A program made the position numbers and the translations under genes. The notes below the pieces were generated by a model, which worked only from the letters and a program-made list of their open reading frames with translations, was not told the origin of the DNA and searched no databases. From Pseudophaeomoniella oleicola (taxonomy: Eukaryota > Ascomycota > Eurotiomycetes > Phaeomoniellales > Phaeomoniellaceae), in NCBI GenBank assembly GCA_003868215.1, contig QWDQ01000027.1, forward strand, positions 186,001-250,000: a stretch of DNA of 64,000 nucleotides. The letters run 5' to 3'. Of this stretch, positions 53,789-64,000 are shown piece after piece (within the stretch, counting starts at the first letter, position 1; the number at the start of each line of letters is the position of its first letter).

Positions 53789-55885
53789 ATGTCTCACGTA
53801 TCAGGAACTTTTCGCGGTACACCTACACGAACACAACGCGGTCAATTGCCTTTCCAAGATAGCCCTTCAGGGATCCCTCGCCCAAAACTCGAGCATAATG
53901 GTACGACCCAAAGTGATGCAGGTTCAGCACTATCGAACCGAAGGCAACAGCAGTCCAAGAAAGATGAGGTATATCAACTGGCTATGACAAAGGAAGACGA
54001 CTGACATCTTATCTGTAGGCCATTCGGCGCAAGATGGAAGCTGATCTCAGCAAGAAAAAGACCACTGCGAAGGCTCGACATACTCGAAAAGCACCACCTG
54101 GCACCGTCCTGGCCTTGAGGCCCAGTCAAGCTCTGCAAATTAAACCAAATACGACTGTAGCTGAGGCTGCCCAATTGATGGCTGCGAAAAGAGAAGACTG
54201 TGTTTTGGTCACCGACGATGACGAGAGAATTGCCGGTATTTTCACAGCAAAAGATCTCGCATTCAGAGTCGTCGGTGCTGGTCTCAAGGCTCGAGAAGTA
54301 ACAATTGAGGACATCATGACAAAGAACCCTCTCTGCGCGAGAACAGATACAAGTGCCACTGATGCTCTTGATCTGATGGTACGAAAGGGATTTCGGCACC
54401 TGCCTGTTATGGACGAGAATCAAGACATATCCGGCATCTTGGATATCACCAAATGCTTTTATGATGCGATGGAGAAACTAGAGCGTGCCTATAGTTCGTC
54501 AAGAAAGTTGTATGATGCCTTGGAGGGGGTGCAGTCTGAACTTGGTTCCAGTCAGCCGCAGCAGATTATTCAGTACGTCGAGGCCTTGAGACAAAAGATG
54601 TCCGGACCTACTCTTGAATCAGTATTGAACGGTCTCCCTCCGACCGTGGTATCTGTGCGTACATCTGTGAAAGATGCCGCTCAGCAAATGAGGGAAAATC
54701 ACACGACAGCAGTCCTTGTACAAGATCAAGGTTCAATAACTGGTATATTTACTAGCAAGGATGTTGTCCTTCGTGTTATTGCGCCTGGGCTGGATCCTAC
54801 CAACTGCAGTGTTGTCAGAGTCATGACACCACACCCCGATTTCGCTCCAACTGATATGAGTATTCAAGCCGCACTGCGGAAGATGCATGGTGAGTAACTG
54901 TCAAAATTGTGATGAGTCTCGCTGACGTGCAGTAGATGGACACTACCTTAATCTGCCAGTGATGAATGAAACAGGCGAAATTGTTGGCATGGTCGATGTG
55001 CTCAAATTGACCTATGCCACGCTTGAGCAAATCAATACTATGAACACGGGCGAGAGCGAAGGACCGGCGTGGAACAAATTTTGGTTGTCTATGGAACATG
55101 AGACCGAATCAATGATGTCAGGGGAAGGCAGTCATAGACCACATACACCTGGCCGATCTCTGGTGTCGCCTGAACTTGGACGTCCAGGCATGGATAGAGG
55201 TGACAGTGTGGCACCCAACGAATCTGCCTCGCATCACGGTGGCGACGACTCGCACTCCGAGATGCTTCCTGCTACGCCTGTAGTTGCCGTGGAAGATACA
55301 CCATTTCCCTTCAAATTCAAAGCGCCTAGCGGGCGCGTTCATAGGTTGCAAGTCGTCGCCTCTGCAGGCATGTCTGAACTAATTGCGAATGTTACTGCCA
55401 AGTTGGGAAGTGAGGTTGAAGCTGTTGGTGGTGAGGCTACTGTCGAGGTCGGCAAGCTCGGCAAAGCTGGGTACGCACTTAGCTACATGGACAACGAAGG
55501 TGATACGGTATCCATCACAACAGATCAGGATCTTCTCGATGCTATTGCCCTGGCTCGCCAAAGCCACCGAGATAAGGTCGACCTCTTCGTCCATGATCCC
55601 GCGCAGCCACCACTTACTGCAACCGTTGAACCTAGGCCACAGCTTCCACCGATCACACCGCCGGAGTCAGTGTTGAAGCTTGCTGGCTCAGAACCTGAAG
55701 CCGAGATTGAGGAGGACGAGGAGAAACCAGCGAGACGATCACGGAGCAGACATGACTATCACAGCAAGGAAGAACAAATTATTGCTGGTGTACCCAATGA
55801 CTTGTTACTTCCAGGTGCCATTGTTACTTTGGCTGTCGTCATTGTCGGCGTCTTTGCTCTCGGCCGAGCAAGCGGCAATCGATAA
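53789..55885 (+). CDS. CBS-domain and PB1-domain protein (Mug70-like)
   Basis: A 666-residue protein with exons 53789-53968, 54019-54889 and 54936-55885; the introns are 50 and 46 bases. It has a disordered N-terminus, then two CBS pairs (about residues 90-205 and 265-385), which usually bind adenosine nucleotides. A PB1 domain follows (about 474-565, starting FPFKFKAPSGRVHRLQVV), then an acidic/Arg-rich linker and a C-terminal membrane anchor (about 640-660, GAIVTLAVVIVGVFALG). This order matches the fungal family of S. pombe meiotically up-regulated gene 70. The second intron sits inside the last CBS motif; splicing joins KMH to DGHYLNLPV. The function is not well known; the fold suggests an energy-sensing scaffold on an internal membrane. 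Confidence 0.92.
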
Positions 55886-56556
55886 TTGTTTCGGAGCTGC
55901 CAGTGTGCTTTCTTCATTAATCAGCGATGCACATCATGTTGAAGTCCCTCGCTTCCCAAATTCATCATCAAGATACCATAGCCTATAATGATAATTGTGT
56001 TCAGTGCAGCTAAGATCCTCCACGATGGTGAAGAACCGCCCAAGCCATGTTGCCGATGGTACTACGTGTCTGCTGTGAATGACATGCCAGTCGTGATACG
56101 CCTGGTCGCCGCTGTTTCATAGTATCTTCGTATGCACCTCCTGTTTCATTCGTCATATATTGTTGGTGAAGTAAGAAAGCGATAGGCTCTGGTCAACTCT
56201 TGTCACGGTCACTGGACGAATTAAGGGTCCGATAAATTTGGCCCACATGAATATCGACGCTCGGATGCGCCCCTCCCAAAAATTTCGCGGTGAAGAGGGT
56301 CAACAACATACCCGAGATACTTGAAACCGTGTCACAAAATCAACGAAGCTGTTCTGGCAGCGCCGACAAGGTCTTCGTGTCGCTGAACTTTGTCGGTCCT
56401 TCTCTCGCGATTTGTGGGGTTCTCTCAGCTACTCCGTTGTCTGCATACGCATCTAGACCGTCCGTCGCACGATCCCTTTTGACCTTGTTCGAAACCCTTA
56501 TCACAACCTAAAGCGCGTCCTGCTGTGCGCTCCTGCACCAGCAAAAGAGTAATAAG
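55886..56556. other. Spacer, no gene seen
   Basis: The 3' flank of the CBS-PB1 gene and the promoter of the importin gene, both plus strand. Nothing else is recognised. Confidence 0.6.
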
Positions 56557-59500
56557 ATGTCCCTTCTACCTCCAGAAGTGCATACAGCACTTTCGCAACT
56601 ATTGGCAGGCCTGTCCTCTCCAGACAACAATGTTCGATCACAAGCTGAGGAGCAGCTTAATAACGACTGGGCCGCCAACCGACCCGATGTGTTACTCATG
56701 GGGCTAGTGGAACAGATGCAAGGCTCAGAAGACCCTACCGTAGGTGTGGGAATACTTAAATGAGGCAGCAGAGACTGAGGATTATACAGATTAGGTCGTT
56801 CGCGGCTGTTATGTTTCGGAAGATGTCAAATAAGACTAGGAAGATGGGCAACGACTCAAAAGAAACATTCTTAGGTCTTGGTCAAGAGCAGAAAATTGCA
56901 ATCCGATCGAAATTATTACAGGCTTTGGGTAGCGAACAGATGCAATCAGTGCGCAATAAAATCGGGGATGCTGTGGCTGAGGTTGCTAGACAGTACACGG
57001 ACAACGGTTTGTTACCTGCTAGAGTCCTGTTAATGCCTTGCTGATGTTTGCAGATGAAAGTTGGCCTGAACTATTGGGAGCGCTTTTCCAAGCCAGCCAA
57101 TCTGGTGATGCTGGCCAACGTGAAGGCGCCTTCCGGATATTCGCTACGACACCTGGGATCATCGAGAGCCAGCACGAAGGAACCGTCCTCGAGGCCTTTT
57201 CGAAGGGTTTCAAGGATGATGCCGTCCCCGTACGAAATTCGTTGTTTCCTTGTATTGACTGATCTAACGATAACAGGTCCGCCTGGCGGCTATAGAAGCA
57301 TTCGCAGCTTTCTTTCACTCGATCACGAAGAAAGCCCAACCAAAGTACTATCCTCTTTTACCCGATATTCTCAACGTTTTACCTCCCCTCAAAGAATCCA
57401 GCGATGCCGAGGAATTGTCAAGAGCATTTGTCGCTCTCATCGATTTGGCAGAAGCGGCACCAAAAATGTTCAAACATCACTTCAATAATTTGGTGAGGTT
57501 CAGCATAAGCGTTATTCAAGAGAAAGACCTCGGCGATCAGTGCAGACAGAATGCACTCGAGCTCATGGCAACCTTTGTGGAAGTCTCTCCTACAACGTGC
57601 AAGAAAGACCCCATCTATACACAAGAAATGGTAACTCAATGTTTGAGTCTCATGACCGACATTGGCATCGACGATGATGATGCGGAAGAGTGGAACTCCT
57701 CAGAAGACGTATGTCCCCTTGATGTCGGGAATGAACAGAGCTGACACGACATAGCTGGATATGGAAGAGAGTGATTTAAATCATGTTGCAGGAGAGCAAT
57801 GCATGGACCGACTAGCCAATAAATTAGGTGGCGCTACCATGCTTCCTGCAACCTTTGTCTGGCTTCCCCGAATGATGGTTTCCTCTTCCTGGAGAGACCG
57901 ACACGCCGCATTGATGGCAATTTCAGCCATCTCCGAAGGCTGTAGAGACCTTATGATCGGCGAGCTTGACAAAGTCCTGGAGCTCGTCGTACCCGCCCTT
58001 CGTGACCCACACCCTCGAGTTCGATACGCCGGCTGCAATGCCTTGGGCCAAATGAGCACTGACTTTGCAGGCATTATGCAAGAAAAATATCACCAAGTCG
58101 TGTTGACCAATATCATTCCAGTCCTTGACTCGCCAGAACCACGGGTACAATCTCACGCAGCTGCTGCATTGGTTAACTTTTGCGAGGAGGCGGAGAAGGC
58201 TATACTCCAGCCGTATCTTGATGATCTTCTCAGCCATCTTCTCCAATTGCTGCAAAACCCAAAGCGATATGTCCAAGAACAAGCCCTTTCAACAATCGCT
58301 ACCATTGCGGATTCAGCCGAGACGGAATTTGGGAAATACTATGACACTCTCATGCCTCTGCTCTTCAACGTCTTGAAGGAAGAGCAAGCTAAGGAATTCC
58401 GACTACTCCGAGCGAAGGCTATGGAATGTGCCACGTTGATTGCTCTCGCCGTTGGAAAGACGAGAATGGGCCCTCAGGCTCTCGAGCTCGTTCAAATCCT
58501 TGGCAATATCCAACAAAACATCACAGATGCTGACGATCCACAAGCACAGTACCTTCTACACTGCTGGGGTCGCATGTGCCGCGTTCTTGGTCAAGATTTC
58601 ATTCCATATCTACCTGGTGTCATGCCTCCTCTTATGGAACTCGCTGCCGCAAAGGCAGATATACAGTTGCTCGACGATGATGAACAGGTCGAGCAAATCG
58701 AGCAAGACGAGGGCTGGGAACTTGTTCCTCTGAAAGGCAAGGTCATTGGTATCAAGACATCTGCCTTGGAAGACAAGAACACCGCTATTGAGCTCATTAC
58801 CATCTATGCACAGATTCTCGAGGGTGCGTTCGAACCATATGTACTTGAAACGATGGACAAGATCGCCATTCCCGGCCTTGCGTTCTTCTTCCATGATCCA
58901 GTCCGCGTTGCTTCCGCCAAACTAGTTCCGCAACTCCTCAACTCATATCAGAAGGCTCACGGTGCCTCCATCAATGTACCAAACTCGCCATTCGCTCACT
59001 TGTGGGCCAAGACTGCCGACAAGATCATCGAAGTACTCTCTGCAGAACCAGCTATTGATACTCTTGCAGAAATGTTCCAATGTTTCTACGAGTCGGTTGA
59101 GGTGGTAGGCAAGAATAGCCTGACGGATGCACATATGGCTCAGTTCATTGAATCGGCCAAGTCAAGTCTCGAGGACTATCAAACTCGTGTAAAAGCACGT
59201 GAGGACGAACGTGCCGAAACTGCTGCCGCAAACGGAGGAGCTCCCGATGACGACGACGATAGCATGAGCATGCAATATGCTATTGAAGACGATGCCAACC
59301 TCCTCTCCGATATGAACAAGGCTTTCCACACTATATTCAAGAACATGGGCGTGCGATTCCTTCCTCACTGGCAACGACTCATGCCATTCTACGATGCATT
59401 TATAACCTCTCCAGATGCCACTCAGCGTCAATGGGCTATTTGCATAATGGATGATGTCCTCGAATTCTGTGGAGACCAATCCTTCCAGTTTTCAAGTCAC

Positions 59501-60127
59501 ATTATACAGCCACTAATTGATGGTTGCAGAGATACCAATGCTGCGAACCGTCAAGCTGCTGCTTATGGTATCGGTGTTGCTGCACAGAAAGGTGGAGCTG
59601 CTTGGAGCGATTTCGTTGCAGCAGCTATACCGACTTTGTTCCAAGTCACGCAGTATCCCGGTGCCCGTGACGAGGAGCATGTATTTGCCACAGAGAATGC
59701 AAGTGCCAGTATAGCGAAGATACTTCATTTCAACAACTCCAAGTTACAAAATCCTCAAGAAGTTGTTTCAAGCTGGATCCAGACCTTGCCTGTTACCAAC
59801 GATGAGGAAGCAGCACCGTACGCTTACTCTTTCCTCGCTGAACTGATTGAACAGTAAGTCGTCCAAACCTAGATATTTGATTCGGACAGACCACTCACCA
59901 CATCTTATAGATCAAATCCATTAACGCTTGACCCAAATAACGCCGCTACGCTCTTCAAATTCATCGTTCAAGGCCTAGAAGCTGAAACGTTGCAAGGCAA
60001 CACCGCAACGAAGATCGCCCAATCCGCGAAAACACTCGTTCAGAGAACAGGCATTGATGCTGAAGGTATAATACGAAGTTTGAATTTGAACGAAGAAGCA
60101 ATGCGAAGCATCCAGACCTACTTTTGA
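56557..60127 (+). CDS. pse1: Importin beta-3 / karyopherin Kap121 (Pse1, IPO5)
   Basis: A nuclear import receptor that carries cargo such as ribosomal proteins and histones through the pore and is released by Ran-GTP. There are six exons: 56557-56739, 56790-57006, 57054-57229, 57277-57708, 57755-59853 and 59911-60127. The introns are 50, 47, 47, 46 and 57 bases, and the spliced protein has 1107 residues, the expected length. HEAT repeats run throughout; clear helices include RSFAAVMFRKMS, HPRVRYAGCNALGQM and PRVQSHAAAALVNF. An acidic insertion (DDDEQVEQIEQDEGWELVPLKG) near nt 58670-58740 is typical of IPO5/Kap121. The introns cluster in the 5' third, where small exons hide the frame. The start ATG is at MSLLPPEVHTALSQLL, matching family N-termini. 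Confidence 0.95.
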
Positions 60128-61173
60128 AGCGCGAAATATTACAATCACAGTCCCACAGTCATAGTCACCCATCACATTTCAGTCAGTCAGTCAGTCAGTC
60201 ATTTTGAATCACACAAAGGCCTTAGAAAAAGCTGCTAGCACCTGGGAAGAAGCAGCGCGAGCGAAGACGGAAAAGATGACCCTTGTTTTCTTTTTTGTTA
60301 CCTTAGATACCTACCTTAGTTACCTACCCTACCCACCTACCTACCTGCATATCGTAGCTAGGTTGTAGTTTAAAAAAAAAGAAAAACAAGAGAACAACGA
60401 GCCTATTTGATTGATTGCCTAATTGTATTTGGTCGGTTGGGAAAGAGGACTGGGCATGGCGGGTAGGCAGGTCAGGTCAGCACAGGAATTTGGGCCTTTT
60501 GGAATTTTTTCAATCAAGTTTGCCATTGGAAGGAGTTCACTACACCCCCTTTTTCCTCTTTTTTTTTTTTTTTTCTCTCTCTCTCTTTAAAATCTTCAAA
60601 CACTCCCTCCTTTCCCTCCGTGTACGTGTATACGTGTTGCAATATCTTTCAAAACCATATCAGCAGCTAGATTACTACATGACTTACCTACCTATTTACG
60701 GTTGAAGGAGAGGAGTAGGTAGGTAATCATCAATTACAGAGAATGTTTTTCAATTGATACATAGGTACATACATACCTACCTCATATAAGAAAAATGTCT
60801 GTTGTTTATCTGAGGAGGAGGGGGAAGGGGGGGGGTCTTTTTTTGGTTGATATGTATGATCCGGACGAAGAACTATACATAGACTTGGATACATAAGGTA
60901 TCTACATACTGAGGTACGCAACTATAATGATTGATTGATGATGATGATGAGTAGTGCTGTTCCAAACTCAGGAGGGATCGTAGGGGAAAAAAAAGGAAAG
61001 AATTTAACAAGCCTTCAAAGTAATAGAAATTTTCATTGGTTTGATTTTACTTACTACCTATAAAGTGTATATATAGATATATAGCTAGCTAGCTAGTAGC
61101 TAGGTTTATAATAGGTCTCCCTTCTTCTCCTCAGGAGATGGATAGAGGCATGTTCTTCGTCATTCACTTTCGT
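60128..61173. other. Convergent 3' spacer with many simple repeats
   Basis: Lies between the importin stop (+) and the F-box stop (-). It contains (GTCA) at about 60181-60201, TACC/ACCT runs at 60300-60347 and 60686-60725, a poly-T then (TC) tract at about 60559-60590, a G run near 60820-60836 and TAGC units near 61078-61105. No gene is seen. Confidence 0.75.
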
Positions 61174-63124
61174 TCATCGCCAAAGGTCCTTTCGTTCCTT
61201 TCTCGTTCGATCGGCCAGACCCTGACCCTGGGCACCGGTCATGTCGGACCATGTACCACCACCACCAGCACCGCCGCCGTCGTCGGCGTTCGATGCACCA
61301 ATACTTCCCCATCCGCCTAGTCCACCACCGCCACCGCTGATTCCGCCCTTATGACTTGAACTGCTGCCGGGCCGTCTTGGTAGTTCTTCGGCGGGGACAG
61401 CGAGGAAGCCCCCGAGTCCGTTGCCTACGACGACACTCTTTCGAGCTGGGCCCCCCCAGGCGGGACTGAGGCTTTCGGCACCCATGAGACTAATCGGTCT
61501 TGTGGCGGATCGCTGGGTGCGACTTTGAGACTGTGGGGAGGGGCGAGTGAAACTGGTGAAGTTCCACTCTAGTTCGTCTTGACCTTTGGTATAGATTGAA
61601 AGAGGTTGAACTAGGGCGCGAGTCTGAGGTGGGGCGAATGAAGGAGAGGTCGGAGGTGAGAGGAAGTTGTTCTGTTGGGGTGGATAATGGGGTGATGTTG
61701 GCGGTGAAAGCATCGTAGACTTCGGCGTGTGATGAGAAACAGATCTCTGATGGTGGGATGATGGGTTGGGTGGTGCCAGGAGGAGGATTTCAGGGAATTG
61801 AGGGTCACGGACAAAAAGATCAGTTAGCGCTGGAAGGGAATTGGTCAAAATAGAGGAGGCTAGATACGAGTAGTAAGAAGAAGTTGGCGGATGGATGTTG
61901 TGGCGAGCCGTATTGTGAGACATGATCTGAAAATGTAGGGTTTTCAAGGAGGACGAAGATAGCGGAGGGGTGGGAGGATCTGTCGGCATAGAACGTTCAA
62001 TATTCTCGCTGATCGAGAGCTTTTCAAGGTATGGTGCTTTCGACACAATTAGGTAGAGATGGTGTGGTTGTACACCGGTCTGAGAAAGATTCAATTCCGT
62101 AAGTGCTTCACGATTTTGTGGCTGGGCAAGATACGTTGCAAGACCCGCAGCATGGACGCCGGGAGTAGATGAGAACGTCAGACGCTGAATAGGAGGGAAA
62201 TTCGGCAGGCCGTTATCGGGTCGGAAGACGCTGTCCTCAAGCCAGGGCATATCAACAAGTTTAAGCTCTTGAAGCACAGGAAATGATCCAAGCACATAAA
62301 GAAGATCTGCAGGTTCAGCATGTATGCCAGCGAGTTCCATGATCTCCATGTTCTGCCAGACCCGGTTCTGAGAAAGGTTGACAAAGCTCCTCTCGGAGCC
62401 GGGACCATATCGCATCCGTCTAATTTCAGGACATGACGCCTGCAATTCTTGTTTCAGAACATTGCAAGAAGGGTCGTCGTTGAAGAACCCTTCAGGTAGA
62501 TCCACGTAGCGGAGATTGTGAAGGACAGAGACTGTTCTTGCCAACTCTGCTTTACAAGCTTCTCTTGTCATATATGGGAGTCGGAGTGACTCTACCAGTG
62601 TTGCCAGACGCTCATTTTCACGGACGGTCCTCGAAAAGAGTTGCAGGCGTACTTTTGGAGGATCAAAGGGTTCAGCATTGCGATTTAACTTCTTGCGCTT
62701 TCGTTTCTCGGCCAGCTCGAGCTCTAATTCGCAATCTGAAAGACAGATTAGCAAGGACATATTTGTAGGAGATTTGGACAGCGCCGTGGCCGGTGAAGAT
62801 AGACAACATACAATGAACAGCGTCTATCGTGATATGCTTGTATAACATGTCTTGCGCAACATCCTGCCACCGTCGGCTGACCCCTGCACAAGCAGCTAGA
62901 TCTCGAACATCGCATAGCAAGCAGCCGTCATATAAGGACTCCTCTAGAGATGATAACGATTCATCTGTGGTCTCTGGACAGACTCGTTGGAATATCTGTT
63001 TCAAGACATTCAATGGTAATGAGGAAATGCGATCGGGACCATAGTGAGCTGTGGGAATGTAGAGATCTTGAGGGAGCTCGTCCTTGATCTTCGACCGCGA
63101 CCTGATATGCTTCAGAAAGCGCAT
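61174..63124 (-). CDS. F-box-like protein with leucine-rich region
   Basis: A 624-residue protein, probably a substrate adaptor of an SCF ubiquitin ligase. The exons are 63124-62812 and 62735-61174; the 76-base intron has a GTATGT donor, GCTAAT branch and TTTCAG acceptor. The N-terminal part holds an F-box-like stretch (about residues 30-100: RISSLPLNVLKQIFQRVCPE, then VRDLAACAGVSRRWQDVAQDMLYKHI). A leucine-rich-repeat-like region follows (about 150-380), with units such as LRYVDLPEGFF and LTELNLSQTGVQ. The tail is disordered, rich in Ser, Pro and Gly, ending in a basic stretch. The first ATG is at 63124; the frame opens 6 bases earlier at a GTG. The substrate is unknown. Confidence 0.82.
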
Positions 63125-64000
63125 TCTCACGTAAATGCAATGCCTTCGGCACGCTGACGGGGAACATGCGTTTTGTCAATCAACGAATCGTTACTTCACC
63201 AGCAGAAGCAGGTATGATGGGTGTCTGAAACACTGCCGACGCCAGGCCGCCGCAGCTTTCTTGTGGAACGAGGGTCAGGAATCCAGGCGGAATGCGGGGG
63301 GGACGCTCGTTAGTTTCGGAGCGGCTTTCTGGTTCCCCCGGGGTCCTTTCCGCGGCTATCTAATATCAAGTAAGTAAGGCTGAAAGTCTGCTGAGAGTAC
63401 GGAGTAGATGGGGGACAGAGTGAATTGCACTGGGTTGGCGAATTGACATTGTCCGCAGAAGTGAGAGCCTTATGAAAGCCATTGTTATCGTGTTGTCGCT
63501 TTCAGGGGTTGGTGATTAGACAAAGAGCACCAAAGTGCCGACCCCAAATTTCACCATATCGCGCTTAATTCATGTTGGTTGCAGTTGTATGGAAGAGTCT
63601 CAGCCGTAGCGACCCCATGATTGGTGGTCTTAGAAGGCGCTTCTCGATAACTGCATCACGCTGTGGGCTACGCAAAGGTAGCTTAGTTCTTAGTATGGGA
63701 TGGACAACACAAGGACTGACAACGCCTAACGAGAAAAATAAGGATCAAAAACTCGAACTCGTTGACTGGAAACAATCTGGAACTGACAGCTATACTCTTG
63801 ACTCGGGTGATTTGGTATTAAAAGTACATTCCGTCGAGCAGCCAAGGATGGTAATATTTTGGTCTCCCAACCACGATCGATAATATGTAATGGAGTCATG
63901 AGAATTGTCTGTTTCAGAAATGAACAAGCTGCCCCGATCCGCCACGCCGCATGCATAATTCCCAGCCAGATTCAGCAACAAGATCTTCCGAACCTCCTCC
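63125..64000. other. Window-end spacer, no supported gene
   Basis: The promoter of the F-box gene lies at the left. Small frames at 63572-63883 (+) and 63726-63981 (-) overlap each other and match no family; either could be part of a gene running past the window edge. Confidence 0.45.

Noticed and set aside
60300-60350. Possible internal telomere repeat
   Set aside because: The units are TACC/ACCT and not TTAGGG/CCCTAA, and the runs are short and scattered.

Overview
This is a nuclear window from a filamentous ascomycete. The genes carry short introns (46 to 175 bases, mostly 46 to 60) with GTANGT-like donors, CTAAC/CTGAC branch sites and YAG acceptors. The proteins are Pezizomycotina-like, and the gene spacers are rich in short tandem repeats, notably TACC/TAGG units. 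A leotiomycete is my best guess, but that is inference from general character, not from a marker gene.

Layout. 1-1825: repeat-rich DNA with no gene. 1826-3475: vanillin/salicylaldehyde-type aldehyde dehydrogenase (-). 5105-7732: a compact pair, namely a 92-residue two-helix membrane protein split over three small exons, then Gpi1 of the GPI-GlcNAc transferase only 18 bases further on. 9921-11330: Aur1, inositol phosphorylceramide synthase. About 13116-15820: CorA-like transporter. 16821-18722: TAF12 (-). 20721-21738: NmrA-like reductase (-). 22441-26913: UDP-glucose:glycoprotein glucosyltransferase (-), divergent from a LETM1-like mitochondrial protein at 27276-28640. 29963-35448: Bck1-type MAPKKK. 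36393-37535: AT-hook, H1-like protein. 38260-39144: Vma12. 39954-43238: Reb1/TTF1-like Myb protein (-). 43920-44202: 3' remnant of an epimerase gene. 44787-46558: allantoinase (-). 47866-48693: methyltransferase. 48754-49692: DUF218 protein (-). 50313-51710: GPI-anchored aspartic-peptidase-like protein that appears to have lost its active-site motifs (-). 52827-53377: ribosomal protein S26 (-). 53789-55885: CBS-PB1 protein. 56557-60127: importin beta-3 (Kap121/Pse1). 61174-63124: F-box protein (-). The last 0.9 kb holds no supported gene.

How the genes fit together. Most are single-copy housekeeping genes with unrelated jobs. A loose theme is the cell surface and ER: Gpi1 starts GPI anchors, Aur1 makes the sphingolipid used with them, UGGT checks glycoprotein folding, Bck1 runs the cell-wall-integrity MAP kinase pathway, Vma12 assembles the V-ATPase in the ER, and the aspartic-peptidase-like protein is itself predicted to be GPI-anchored. 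I see no biosynthetic cluster, transposon, CRISPR array or tRNA gene. The most interesting signals are the small membrane-protein gene abutting gpi1, the pseudo-peptidase, the epimerase remnant beside a poly-G tract, a palindromic motif repeated in several spacers, and the C2H2 finger joined to Reb1-type Myb repeats.
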